This document shows positions 50,401-61,500 of a stretch of DNA of 64,000 nucleotides, piece by piece. The notes beneath the pieces were generated by a model. The model was not told the origin of the DNA, searched no databases, and saw only the letters and a list, made by a program, of their open reading frames with translations. Position numbers and translations under genes: made by a program. Source of the DNA: Lanius collurio (lineage: Eukaryota > Chordata > Aves > Passeriformes > Laniidae); the NCBI GenBank assembly GCA_020086605.1, contig JACBWW010000067.1, positions 2,330,961 through 2,394,960 of the forward strand, in the 5' to 3' direction. Each line of letters begins with the position of its first letter. The first letter of the stretch is position 1.

Positions 50401-53400
50401 ATTCCAGGTGCATACACAGCATGCTTGGCAGGATGCAGCTTTTGAGCACATCCTCAGCTGCTGTCTCAGAGTCAGGTCCTGCTTACAGAGCACTGAGCTC
50501 ACAGCAGCAGGGACAGGCTGAGCCTGTTCCCAGGGGGAAGGCTACAAGTACAGGCTGTGCCTGCCTCTCTTCTGCATAGCTGGGAGGACACTTTTTTGAG
50601 TAGCCAAAGGAAAAGGAGAGGTCAACACCTCTGCCCAGTGCTCCTTTGCACTGGGAGGGTGAAGAGCCATGCTGCCAGGATCTCACTGGTGTTGGTGTCG
50701 TGGAGTGGCCATATTGAGGCCAGCAGGGATTCACTGTGGATCTTGTAGATAACTGGCTGTCAGGAGAAGTGATGCCTTTGCCCTACACTCCTCAGGCTCC
50801 CAAGCCTAATGGGATAACTCAGTAAGTACGAGGTCATAGCATCCAAATCCCTGTTTATGAATCCCATTGGAAGGGATGTAAAAGGCCCTGAAGGACATGG
50901 GAGAAGACTCTGTAGACTGCTACTGAGCCTCCACTTGCAGTTCTTGCCTCTGGTTTCCAACAAATGTCTGCTGCAAGGCCAGCCCCTTTTTCCTCTAAGG
51001 ACTCTAATCTACTGTTAAGTGTACAAAATGTGAGTGGTTTTAATCATGCTTATGTATTTAGCGATCACATATATCATTCCTTGAGAGTGAGGATAGCCTA
51101 CAAATTCTTGGCATGCCTTTAGCCAAGCAAATGTAAAGCTGGGGGCTTGTCTGTGGGAGATGGAGACGCATTACAAATGAGAACTAAACTGGCATTAAGA
51201 TGACACTGTGATGGGGGATTTGTTTTTACTAGAACTGATTGCTCTCCAGTTTTGTTAGGGATAAAGGAATCCTAATTTTTGAACCACACCTTAACATGGC
51301 CCAGACCGATGGGACTGGCACCTTGGGACTCACAGAATTCAAGACACTTTGGATGAAGATTCAAAAGTATTTGGTAACATAACATTTCTGACTCTATCTC
51401 CTTCCCTCCCCTCTCATCTCTGAAGTACAGATCCAGAACTGAGATAGAGTTAAACCCTCAGAGGCAAATATACTTGGAAGCCGTACTTCTCAGGGCTGGG
51501 GTTTGTTCCAGGGCTCTGAAACACCTCTCTCTCAACAGGGCACAAGCAAATCCTCTTTCACCTTGGCCCCATCACTCTTCATAATTTGCAATACCTTAAG
51601 GAAAGACAGATTAACTCTCTTTGATTGTTGGCAAAGACAGTTCTCTCTGCTGCCTGCTCTGCTAAACCTCATATGAATATATCTCAGCTGTTGCAATACT
51701 CTGCATTGCTGGCTGAGCAAAAGCAAACACAAGAAACATATTTTTAGGACCTACAAAAAACTGGCTTTGTATTTTTGAAATCTTGTAGAAGTGCTAAATT
51801 ATTTTTCTGGCAGAGGATTTAATATCCCAAGAAGTTCACCCAGAATCAAGCAATCTAAAGGAAGGTCAGATTTGGACCTACTTGGTGTGACCCCATCCCT
51901 TTCAGACAAGCCTGCTGCCACCATGCTTGATGTTGTTCAGCACAGAGCAGCTGCCCCAGAGTTCCATGAAGAAATATTGGGTTCATGGAGACCCAGCTTG
52001 TCAGAAAAGCAAGCCCTGAGACCTAAATGCAGTATTAATTGTAGGTCTGGGTGGCTTCTAATGCTGGATAATAAACCTGCTGGCAGTAGGAAGCATCTGT
52101 CATCTTGTCTGAAATATTAAGCGAGATGGACTTGGTCTGTTGCAGTGTTTGCCAGATGACAGGATACTTTCCTCAATGGCCTGTCTGCCATCATGTAATA
52201 AGAAGGCAGGCAAACTGCCAGCCCATGGGAATGTGGTTCCCACTCTTCCTGACTTGCCAGCAGCTGCATGAAATGTTTTCCTTGCTCATTAATGTTTCAA
52301 AGAGTTGGAGTGTGTGCTTTTAGGGGCAGTCCCTGTCCCAGCCATCAGTGGGCACAGCAATGACAATGTGAACATGGCAGAGGTAGGAATGATTGTCCTG
52401 GCACTGATTAGCTACATGAGCAGGGAGCATGGCAGGGCGTGGGCTGCAGGGTGGGCTAGCAAACCAAGGTTAAAGCCTAGAGGAACCCTCTGAGTAGCTC
52501 ATTCTGGCTTGTAGCCCCTGATGAGACCTGTGTTACCACGTTTTCATGGCTGCTGTGAGCCAGCTGTGCAAGCCCATCCTGCCTCCCGGTGCCCATGGCA
52601 TTGCTGCAGGAGCACAGGCTGAAGTGCCCTCTCCCATTCCCTCCTTCCTCTCTGCCACAGGCAATCTACAAGAAAGTGGACAGTGACTACTCTGGTACCA
52701 TCGACTCCTATGAGATGCAAAATGCCCTCAGAGAGGCAGGTGAGTGTTCTGCTTGGGGACACCATCGGGTCACCAAACATTGGGAGAACAGCGGAGCGTT
52801 TTAGTGGCTTTTCCTCTCTCCTGTCACCTAGATCACAGCATTGCCAGTGCCATTCTCCCTTCCTGACAGTCACACACTGCTACATCCTTTTGGTGTTACA
52901 TACATCAAACCCCGTCCTCTGTTCTGCATTATGAACCACTGGTACTTTTGTCCATGCTGTGACCATTGCTTATCCATCTGATTATTACTTGCTCTATTTT
53001 TGGCCTCGTTATTTCCTAATCTAATTTCCTCTTTCAGAGCTATGCCCAAACTCTCTTTTTCCTTCATTTCCTCCCACCAGCTTTCTCTCCTCTAGAGAAG
53101 GTGCAAGCCTGATCAAGGCATGCCCCGACGATGCCCTCTCTGATGTGTTCACTTTTGGAGCAGAGCTTGCCAGCTAAGGGGCATCTAGAGGAGCACTGCT
53201 TTTTTGATTTTTCTTGTGCTCAGTGGATTTTATGTGAATGATCCAGAGATAGAAATAGCATGAATATGGGGCTGAATAGAGCCCAATGTGTTATGTGAGC
53301 AATTGGCTCTGCTGCAATCACTGCTATTCAGCTGCAGTGCCAAGATTCGCTAATTAGGGGTTTATCTGGGGAACATAGGACTGGTTATGCCGTGAAACAA

Positions 53401-55371
53401 TGTGAAATATGCAGTCTGACAAAATGCTGTGGGAGAACTCTATGCCTCTCTTCACGCAGCACAATGGGCTTTGGAAAGGACCCACAGAAGTGGGTGTGGG
53501 AGTCCAGCAGAACTTCTGGGAGGAATAGTCCTGTCCTTCAACCTGCAGCTGCAGCAGTCCATGAATAAGTCACATCCAAGACAGCCTGTTGAGCTGCTGT
53601 GCAGTGACTCCCATGCTTTCCTGGCCCTCAGGTTTCAGGCTCAACGATGAGGTGCAGCACAGCATCGTCACCCGCTACGCCTGCAGCACCAAGCTGACCA
53701 TCGACTTCGACGGCTTTGTGGCCTGCATGATCCGCCTGGAGACCCTGTTCAGTGAGTGCCCAAGGGCAATTCCTGAAAAGTTTTGAGGTTTCCTTTGGTA
53801 TTTGGTGTCTTTTAGCTGTGAACATAGCAAATTGCATGGAAAGGTCAGAGTGCCAGCAAAATTGTGTCTGGTGGAGAAAGCAGCAGAGAAATTGCAAAAG
53901 CCTTTCTGTCTGAATGACCACGGGGAGTAGGGGAAATGTTTCCATAACACACCATTCTCTTGTGCTTTAGAGTCATCAGCAAATTATGGTCAGTGCTCTG
54001 GCCCCCACATTGTCCCAGCTCTGACAAATGGGACCATTTATCACTTGCCATCCTTACTCAGACCTGATTTACAGGTTTGTCCCTGGATCATGCCATATGC
54101 CACTGCATCAGATTTCAGAGTTGTCCTGCTGCCAACTCCTATTTTGCTGCTGTAGATCTATTCCACCCCATGAAGCAGCTTAGAAATTACTTGTAAGAAG
54201 AAAGAAGAACAGCTGTAATATTATCTTACAGAACCAGTCTAAATTTCCAGTAGATCATGGCAAAAAGCCAGAGCTCTACATTTTGTCAGACAGTGATTCT
54301 CTACATGCCAAACTCTGTGGTTTATATCCAGTTATTTTCCCCACTCTTCTACATTTCAGAAGTGTTCCATCTCCTGGACAAAGACAAGAATGGAGTCATC
54401 CAGATCTCTCTGCCTGAGGTAAGGCTGGTCAGATTGAAATACCACCCGATCCAACTGCAGCAATAGACCACATTAAAACACATTTATTTAAAATCACTAC
54501 TATAAGTCATTTGATCACTATTATAAGAGAAACACGGTAGTGATTCAAAGGGCAAGTTTGTTTATATGAAAATATTCTTCAGCCCACAAGGCCTGTCTCA
54601 ATTGTAGAATGAACTTTTGCCTTTATACAAGCAAAAAGTAGAGATACCTTCAAAACTCCCAAGGCTGATTGAGAAGATGCTTACACAGTGCATTTCACTG
54701 TCTTTTTTTAGAGGGCATTGGTCAATTCATTAGAAAAGACACAGCAGGGAACTCTTCTTGTCTGGCAGAGAATGTACCGCTCAACCTGCCAGAATTAGAA
54801 GAAACCTTTTAAGATGCCAGGTCTTTTTTTCCCCCCCACATTGTTTTTAATGCAAATTTTTCCTGTTGAAGCTGTTGTAAAAGGAATCAGCCTGAGCCTT
54901 CCCTTTTCAGAATACAAATATATCTCAGGAAACAGCTGGAAGGAACCCCAAGAGGTCCATCAAATTAGTCCTCTCAGCTGAAGGCTGGCTTGAAGGGAGG
55001 AGGATGGCTAGGAAGCCCTGTGACCCTCAGTCACAGTTGAATCTGGATGAAAGTGTACATTGTGTACTCCTACCCTAGAGTTTTTCAAGGTTGAAATTTG
55101 AAGCTTTCGCCAGCTTGCCCTGTAGAACTCATCTTCCTTCGGAAGAGACCCCACTTGCAATGTTTGAGGCTGATCCTGGTGATAGATTTCCCTGAAGTCC
55201 CAGAGCAGATGGATCCTACATGTATAAGAGATTAAAATGCAACTCCAGCCTTTCCCAGCTTGTTCTCCCAGAGGCATGGAAGAGTGCCTCAGTGACATCC
55301 TGTAGACCTTCCAAATGCCCTGACTCCTTGTTCTGTTTCTCCCTCAGTGGCTGTGCTGCACACTGGTTTGA
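26206..55371 (+). CDS. CAPN8: CAPN8, calpain-8 (nCL-2), complete 21-exon coding region
   Basis: CAPN8 is a classical calpain, in mammals enriched in gastric surface mucous cells and described as acting with CAPN9 in mucosal defence. Twenty-one exons on the plus strand join without a frame break into 703 residues, the same as human CAPN8. Domains: N-terminal helix 1-20, protease core about 20-355 with Cys105, His262, Asn286, C2-like domain about 360-511, linker, penta-EF-hand domain about 525-703 with canonical loops at 587-598 and 617-628 and a degenerate fifth loop at 683-694. The C-terminus WLCCTLV matches CAPN8 (WLCCVLV), not CAPN2 (WLCFSVL). Exon sizes: 237, 70, 119, 134, 169, 84, 86, 75, 161, 176, 12, 212, 37, 66, 58, 65, 69, 79, 120, 59, 24. 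All introns are GT-AG and intron 16 is U12-type. No inactivating change was seen. Confidence 0.96.
28461..28530 (+). CDS. CAPN8: CAPN8 exon 2
   Basis: 70 bp, residues 80-103, reading [20 protein letters not shown] then GELG. Acceptor ttttcag, donor gtacgt. Confidence 0.95.
30421..30457 (+). repeat. (CT)n followed by (A)n tract
   Basis: Nine CT units run directly into an 18-nt A run, then an A/G-rich tail. Simple low-complexity sequence in CAPN8 intron 2. Confidence 0.95.
32414..32461 (+). repeat. (GATATA)8 hexanucleotide microsatellite
   Basis: Eight uninterrupted copies of GATATA in CAPN8 intron 2. A perfect array of this kind is probably length-polymorphic. Confidence 0.97.
36260..36378 (+). 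CDS. CAPN8: CAPN8 exon 3 (catalytic Cys)
   Basis: 119 bp, residues 103-142. Begins [20 protein letters not shown] with nucleophile Cys105, and ends YAGIFHFQ. 18 of 40 codons end in G or C. Acceptor ttttag, donor gtacct. Confidence 0.96.
37467..37600 (+). CDS. CAPN8: CAPN8 exon 4
   Basis: 134 bp, residues 143-187, protease core 1. Contains [20 protein letters not shown] and [12 protein letters not shown]. 42 of 44 complete codons end in G or C. DNA about 95% identical to CAPN2 exon 4. Acceptor ccctcag, donor gtacgg. Confidence 0.96.
37901..38069 (+). CDS. CAPN8: CAPN8 exon 5
   Basis: 169 bp, residues 187-243, with [30 protein letters not shown] and [28 protein letters not shown] matches mammalian CAPN8 rather than CAPN2. 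Acceptor ccacag, donor gtaaga. Confidence 0.96.
38926..39009 (+). CDS. CAPN8: CAPN8 exon 6 (catalytic His)
   Basis: 84 bp, residues 244-271, with [14 protein letters not shown] carrying His262. Acceptor ctccag, donor gtaagc. Confidence 0.96.
39816..39901 (+). CDS. CAPN8: CAPN8 exon 7 (catalytic Asn)
   Basis: 86 bp, residues 272-300, with [17 protein letters not shown] carrying Asn286. Acceptor ttttag, donor gtaggt. Confidence 0.95.
41260..41334 (+). CDS. CAPN8: CAPN8 exon 8
   Basis: 75 bp, residues 300-325, reading [20 protein letters not shown] then DGEF. The last codon (TGG) is split across the intron. Acceptor ctgcag, donor gtgaga. Confidence 0.94.
42333..42493 (+). CDS. CAPN8: CAPN8 exon 9
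   Basis: 161 bp, residues 325-379, with [20 protein letters not shown] and [14 protein letters not shown], the junction of protease core and C2-like domain. Acceptor tgccag, donor gtaagg. Confidence 0.96.
43209..43384 (+). CDS. CAPN8: CAPN8 exon 10
   Basis: 176 bp, residues 379-437, C2-like domain, with [20 protein letters not shown] and [20 protein letters not shown]. The acidic loop is two residues longer than in CAPN2. Acceptor tcttag, donor gtaaag, so unlike the CAPN2 counterpart this intron has a GT donor. Confidence 0.95.
45359..45370 (+). CDS. CAPN8: CAPN8 exon 11 (12-nt microexon)
   Basis: Four codons reading IPQE, residues 438-441, between acceptor ctttcag and donor gtatgt. Homologous in size and position to CAPN2 exon 11 and to the VPKE of mammalian CAPN8. 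Confidence 0.92.
47055..47266 (+). CDS. CAPN8: CAPN8 exon 12
   Basis: 212 bp, residues 442-512, end of the C2-like domain, with [20 protein letters not shown] and [20 protein letters not shown]. Acceptor ccacag, donor gtgagt. Confidence 0.96.
47857..47893 (+). CDS. CAPN8: CAPN8 exon 13
   Basis: 37 bp, residues 512-524, reading [12 protein letters not shown] after a split Gln codon. This is the inter-domain linker, matching the GDVVAGNPYE of mammalian CAPN8. Acceptor ccttag. The donor gttaga is weak. Confidence 0.92.
48527..48592 (+). CDS. CAPN8: CAPN8 exon 14
   Basis: 66 bp, residues 525-546, reading [20 protein letters not shown] then GE, the start of the penta-EF-hand domain. Acceptor ctctag, donor gtaagt. 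Confidence 0.95.
49498..49555 (+). CDS. CAPN8: CAPN8 exon 15
   Basis: 58 bp, residues 547-566, reading [21 protein letters not shown]-hand 1. Acceptor gtccag, donor gtaagt. Confidence 0.95.
50056..50120 (+). CDS. CAPN8: CAPN8 exon 16
   Basis: 65 bp, residues 566-587, with [17 protein letters not shown], ending on the first residue of the EF-hand 2 loop. Acceptor tacag, donor GTATCCTTT (U12-type). Confidence 0.95.
50121..51304 (+). other. CAPN8: CAPN8 intron 16, U12-type
   Basis: The 5' splice site GTATCCTTT matches the minor-spliceosome consensus. A branch-site match ACCTTAAC lies at 51288-51295. Its presumed branch adenine (51294) is about 10 nt from the acceptor AG at 51303-51304, the short spacing typical of U12 introns. 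There is no long polypyrimidine tract between them. The intron sits in phase 0 inside EF-hand 2. Confidence 0.88.
51305..51373 (+). CDS. CAPN8: CAPN8 exon 17
   Basis: 69 bp, residues 588-610, with [16 protein letters not shown]. Together with Asp587 it forms a canonical EF-hand loop D-x-D-x-T-G-x-L-x-x-x-E (587-598). The acceptor belongs to the U12-type intron. Donor gtaaca. Confidence 0.94.
52661..52739 (+). CDS. CAPN8: CAPN8 exon 18
   Basis: 79 bp, residues 611-637, with [18 protein letters not shown], the canonical EF-hand 3 loop (617-628). Acceptor ccacag, donor gtgagt. Confidence 0.95.
53632..53751 (+). CDS. CAPN8: CAPN8 exon 19
   Basis: 120 bp, residues 637-677, with [20 protein letters not shown] and LETLF, EF-hand 4. 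37 of 39 complete codons end in G or C, far above the flanking exons. Acceptor cctcag, donor gtgagt. Confidence 0.95.
54360..54418 (+). CDS. CAPN8: CAPN8 exon 20
   Basis: 59 bp, residues 677-696, reading [19 protein letters not shown]. This is EF-hand 5, which in the family mediates dimerisation rather than strong Ca2+ binding. Acceptor tttcag, donor gtaagg. Confidence 0.94.
55348..55371 (+). CDS. CAPN8: CAPN8 exon 21 with stop codon
   Basis: 24 bp, residues 697-703 (WLCCTLV) followed by TGA. Acceptor ccctcag. The WLCC ending is diagnostic for CAPN8 within this family. Confidence 0.95.
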   Translation, partial: WLCCTLV

Positions 55372-55535
55372 ACAACGGTCAGTCAATTCACCAGAGACCT
55401 CTGAGGCTCTTCTGACCATGAAACCACTTGTTTGGCATCTCCTTGTTGTGAAAAAACAGGAAGAGAAACTTGTTTTTATTCCTGGCAAGTTACTTTAAGC
55501 CAATAAAAATGATCTCCGGTCAGTTATAAAATAAA
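55372..55535 (+). other. CAPN8: CAPN8 3' UTR with two poly(A) signals
   Basis: AATAAA hexamers at 55502-55507 and 55530-55535 lie 131 and 159 nt after the stop codon. The UTR would be short, and cleavage is expected roughly 15-25 nt after whichever signal is used. Confidence 0.7.
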
Positions 55536-58500
55536 TGCATTCTTAAACAAACAAATAAACAAACCCAAGACTGACCTCCTTCACTTTTTCTGCCCAAAGT
55601 GTATTGCTCTGTGCCATGCTGAAATCTCATAAATTCTGACTTCACACTGATGGACCCAGGTGGCTTTGGTTTGACTTCTGACTGTGCAGCATAGTTCAGC
55701 AGTGTTCAAAATCCTGGAAGGGATCTCCATTGCTGCAACGTCCAGCATATGGTTTACTCCATGCCCAAGAGTGTGGGCAAATTGATGTTGCTGCCCTGGC
55801 AACCTCCCTTTCCAGACAGTCGTCCACTTTGGCTGTGCCAAGTGTCTGCAGAAGCTGGGGGTGAGGAGCTCAGAGGCAGATGCTGAGCTGCTGGGAGCAC
55901 AGAGGATTTGGGCATAGACAGCCCTGAGGATGAACTGGGAATCAGGAAGATGTCATGGCACTCCTCCACAAGTCTCGGCTCAGTCCTCCAGGAGGAGGAG
56001 AGAGGATGGAAGGTCATATGCAATTTTCTGCAGTTATTTCAGCTGGGATCTTCTCCTGTGAATGTACATATGCATGCCCAAAGATGGAATTTGGAGCTTT
56101 AGTTTAGTGAGTGACTGGAGCTCAGAAGTTCATGAAGGGAAGAAACAAAAAAATGTACAAATAGGGGGTCTAGGAGCCTGAGTAAGCGAGGGATGTGCTA
56201 AGGTGGATTGTGACTTAAAGAAGAAACTGAAGCTAACTGGCTTCAGCTGTCTTAAACTTTGCACTGGCTCAAAGTGTTTTGCTTTTCTAAGAACTTGTAA
56301 AACATTTGTCCTCTTAAAAAAAGCTCCTCTCTACCTTAAATTTCACAGTATTCTAAAGAGTAATATCATAGCAATGCAAGCAAGATAATCACACTCTGTA
56401 TTAGCAATCAGAAAATGTTTCTGGAACTTGCAGTAATGATCTGACAAGACCAGGCATGTCATGGGCAGTGACATGTCTTTGACACTTCTCCCCAGGAGCA
56501 GGAGTGCAGGCTGACATCTGTGTCCCCAAGACAGATGTGGGGCCAAGACAGATGTGTGTCCCCCTCTCTCTTGAGTGCTGTGTTTGAGAGAGGCCTTTCT
56601 CCACACCTGCTGGTCCAAAGCTCTTTCTTTGAGCAGGAAGAAAGCTGTTGTTTGGTTCTCATCTCTGAAGACAGAATGCCTCGTGGCAAGCCCCACATTT
56701 CCCAGCATTTCTTCTTGCTGCTGGCCACAGCTGTCTAACTAAAAGGAATGCATGACCTGTGTCAGCGCACGACTCTGCCTTTCTGATTGCTGTCCTCTCC
56801 CAGTAAAAGAGAAATAAATATTTAGTTCAGGTTGCAGGATAAAAGCAGCTGGAGTGGGAACCACAGGCTTTCCCCTGCTGTCCCTCTGCACATATCACTG
56901 TCCATGACCTGTGTGCAGCTGTCATAGATTGCCACCAGTTTCTTCTGCCAGATATTTGCCTGCTGACCAACACCAGACATCTGCGTACCTCCACTCGCCT
57001 GGAAGACAGAGCTACCTGGGGCAAGCTGAGCTCTCCAAAACCACCAGAAAATTCTGGTGAATGCTCTGCCTGTTCTGTAGGATGAACGTGTCCTTCCCTG
57101 CCCTACATCTTGCATATGCAACACGTCTCCTCGCTAACCATGCAGCAGGGTGAGCTGGCTGCTTGCAGCTTCAGATTTGCTTTCTGCTCACACGCACTAT
57201 TCATGAGTTTGTTCCAATTACGGTCAGAGAGGCCTCTCTCCGTAGGACTGGGAAAACTCAAACATATGCAGAAATCCATTGCATGCTCCCACTTCTTCTC
57301 CTTTTACATCAAGCCAGATGCCCCCATCACAATAATTCTCACAGTTATCTCAATGGCTCTCACCCTCCTGTACAGGATGGGCAGAGTGCTGCACTCCATC
57401 TTCCTTTATCTTTGGGAAGCAGGCAGCTCCAGAGGAGCCACCTCTTCTTTCATTTGTTCTTTGAGCACAGCACTTGGCTATCAGGTCTTAGAGAACAACC
57501 GCTCAAAAATAAGCCTTTTCATGGGATTGAATGTGCTTCTCCTTTTTACTTGACGCGTCTGCAAAAAGATGATTAATGTCCACCTGATTTTCCTTCCCTA
57601 TGCTGCAAGCTGAGCAAATGTCTGTGCTCATCAGTTCTCCCAGTTAGTCCTGTTGGGCCTAAAATAGCTTTTGACTAAAATGCCTGCAGCAGCTCCTGTG
57701 GAAGCAGTGGGGCATGGTGAGCTGAGCCAGGGCTTGGGCATCTGGACTTTCTGCACTTTTACAGTCTGCATGTTGGCTTTGCTTCATTTTTGGAGCTGTG
57801 AAGCGCTGCAGCTCTCCTTAAATTTGAGTAGCTCAGTCATGGGGAATTATAATGCAGGCAAGTCACAAAGGTTCATGAATTTGTGATCCGTTTGCTGTCA
57901 CAATGAAAACTGTGCTGTGTGGCATTCTCAGCACTTTGTAGATATGATGGGGCTAAAGAGACTCCCACAGAAACTCTGCCACAGCTCTTCAGATCTTTTC
58001 TTTCTCTCTCCACTTGCCCATAGAAATGTTTTGCTTGGCACTGCAGGCTCGTGAACTGGAAACTTGAACTCTGTACATTGCTCTGGTAATATGAGATTCA
58101 CATTGGGCCACATTAGAGATCCAGATGCCTTGTGCACTAATTGCTTTGTAGTTGCCTATAGAGGAACTTCCTGTGGGTATAAATCCTACCCCATCATCAT
58201 CCAGCTTTGCACCAGAGTAAGTGTCTGCGTCGTGGACAACACAATCACAGGTATTTGGGATTCTGCCTGTGAGCTAGGAGAATAAAAAAAATTAACCTCA
58301 TATGTGCAATTATCTGCCACCTGTTCATCCTCCCAGAATGGGACACTTACAGAGGGATCTCTCCTTTCCTTCAGTGCAGGCTAATGATCAGATCCATGGC
58401 TTATGAGTAAGCACAGAAGGAGCAGTCCTTCACAAATTCCTTTTCAATCTTTATTTCAGACAATCCTCCTGAACCCAACTCAATGGTATGTTTCCATTTT

Positions 58501-61500
58501 TCTTTTCCATACAGGTCAGACAACCTGGCAGGCCTGGATGCACAGAGATACTGTAGACACATTCTTCCTTTCCATGTTATTCAGGATGCATCCAACATCC
58601 CAGCCTGCTATTTTTCTTATCCCAGGCTTAGCTTATAGATTGGAGATTCAAGTTCCATAAAAGCAGGTGAGATTCTGGGTGCAAAAGGAGCACAAATTCC
58701 AAAGCTTTTGAAGTTTCTCCACCACTAATGATGTCCCCTGCGATAGTTAATCTTAGAGTAGTGCCCTGCTCCTGCCTGACAAGCTTGTTGCCATGGTGTC
58801 TGTCTCTCTCTGTATAACTGGCATGTACAGCATAAAATCCTCTCTTTCTTTAATAGAGCAAATTACTTCACTTGTTACTGTTGGCCACTCATTAACTCCT
58901 TCCTCAGTCTTTGAAATCTTTGATGCAGCTCTCACCTGAATTGCAGTCCCCCACAGCACAGCATCACCTACCTGTGTGGGCAGGAGGTGCCTGGGGAGCG
59001 TTACGTGCAAAGACAGAGAACCTGCAGCAGAAAATAACCCATAGGAACATATCTGGGAGACGGACTCAAGAAGTACCTCGACAAACACTGGAATAATAGC
59101 CAGGAAGAAGCTGAATGGGTCAGGTTTTTGTCCATTCAGGAGTTGAACAATGTCAGGAACTGGAGAAAATGTGTTCTTCTGTGACCCTGCAGCTTTCAGG
59201 GAAGAAGACATGTGCACTCCCTTCAAAATATGTGGGACTGACTTAGAAAAGAAATGCTCTTTTGCTATTTTGAAAACTGTAAAACATGGTAGTTTTGTTT
59301 ATTTGCTCACCTCTAAATGTGCAAAAACTACATTGTCAGATTAAGGTATTTCTTCTAACCCACCTTTTATTAATTAAAAAAAACCCCAACCCACAAAACT
59401 CAAAGGTAGTTTCTTTAAGTTCAAGCTAGCTGGTCTGCTCCTCCATGTGATCCCTCACCAAATTAGGTTTTCCTAGGCTAGTTTAAATGGTGTAGCTTGA
59501 TCTTGCTCTTACAGAGAAGATAACAGTGAGGGCCTTCTTCCAATGTCTTAAAGCATTTCAGGCTTCCCTAAATTCCCATATCCTTTTTGTTAGTCTCTCT
59601 CTTATTCTCCTAAATGCACAGACTCACATCTTTATCTCCACTGTATGCTTCTTTTCAGCTGATACAGTCAAATGTTTCAGTGTTCCTTTGTTACATGAAA
59701 AAAAACACCGAGGCTGGTTTTGAAGGGGAGCTTTCATCATCCTCTTCAGTTGTTCACTCCCTGCCAGTCAAGACACAAGCCATTCCCAGATAACAGGGTC
59801 TGTACTGTGCTCCAGACCTGCCACATCACCACCAGTTGCTGAGGTGGAGCAGCAGGAATAGCTACAAGCACTGGCAAACATTACCTAGGTGCTCTGGTGA
59901 GGCCACTTTGAAGCAGCTCACAGACCATGGAGCACAGGTACATGGGGCACAGACTCCCCACGGAGTCCCCAAGAAAACTTTTAGTCTGTTCATGTGGAAA
60001 GCACCACGAATCTTCCCAAAGGTGTGTCTTCACTGCATCATAGATACATGGGTACAGTAAACACATTTCAGTGTAAGTGGTGTTTTCTCTCTGTCTTTAC
60101 TCAGCCCTGTGGCTCCAGGGGGACACCACTGAACTTCCCACCACAAATGTCACTGCCCTGGCAGTGGCATCACAGACTATGAAGAGAAAATAAGCAACCA
60201 ACTTCCTTGCCATTGAGGGCCTATATTTAGACATGGAAACTGGTTTGTTACTAAACCAGTAGCTCGCATTGCCTTTAACAGCCCTGAAAGGAATCGGGTT
60301 ACTTGTTTGTCTGATGAAGCTTTCAAAGGAGAAGGAGAGTAGACCAAGACAGTGTGACATTGCTTTAATGGTAAAGTCATCAGTGCTCTCTTTAGTAATG
60401 AAGAGCCTTTTGCCTTTTGCCACAGCTTAGCTACAGATAGCACAGGATTTGGCATTTCCAGAGATTTTTCATTTCTCTGTCTTACTTTCTCTATGCACCT
60501 TGAATACTTGATTAGCCAGCACTCCTAGGCCAGTTCTTGGGCATAGCTCTCTGGATACCTGGACTTCAGTGTTGCTTGTCTTTAATGTCATCCACGTAGG
60601 CTTGATCAGGAAAGAAAATATTTCTTTTTATTTAAAGAGCTTTATTTGGTAATTGATATGAGTGAGATATCTGAGGCAGTCACTAAGCCAGGCAGCTTAA
60701 AACTGTGTGTATTTTCCCAAGCTGTAATCACACTCTTAGACCACTGTGCAAATTTACCCAGTACACACACCAGAGCAGGTATGATCTCTTGGGAGTTTAA
60801 AGGGGCTTTGTGACCAATACAGTTTATTTCAAATTGTGTTTTGCTATGTTTTAAAAGATCATCATATTTGCTTATTAATTTGCATGGGGTTGGAGCTCAG
60901 GAAATGCGGTGCTCGCATGGGATTGATGAGTGGTGGTGGTTGGTGTTGTAGCAGGCAGTGGGGCATGCCACAGGGTCTCTGCCTTGGGATGCAGCAGCAT
61001 TCCCAAGGGATATTCCAGTGTGCAGGCTGTGTCACATGAAGGATGCTCCCATCTGCTTTGAGTTTGAGAGTCTTTGCTGGGGAAACTTTGCCTGGCAGAT
61101 GGCAACTGTGAATACAGGAAACTAGGAAAATGTTTTCAGTTTCAGAAAGAATCACCATAGAATTAATTGCACAGGAAAAAGAAAAGAGAGTAAAGGAAAA
61201 ATGAGAAAATTATAAAGTACCAACCTGACCTCTAATTTGTGAAGCACCTTTAGCCAAAACCCTGAGAGAAGGAGCTATCTGAAACAGCAGTAGTAAACTT
61301 CATAATAATGAAGTTGATTCCAGCAGAGAGTGCCAGCTTTCTACAGGTTAATTTAATTTGAACTCATCTCAGTTTTGTGTTGGGAATTTTTTTGTGTGTG
61401 TGTGCCTTTATACATGCTGATAATGCTTGAATTTCAGACATACTGGTCTGGTGTATGAAAGCTTGAATGAGAAATTATCTAATCAAATTTTAGTGTCCAA

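Noticed and set aside
54931..55100. Possible ancient CR1-like fragment (ggaaggaaccccaagaggtcc)
   Set aside because: Only a loose resemblance to the CR1 opening, too degraded to support without a repeat-library search.
57110..57553. 147-codon open frame downstream of CAPN8 with hydrophobic patches
   Set aside because: No recognisable domain, splice context or codon pattern. Overlapping frames of similar length occur in the same region.
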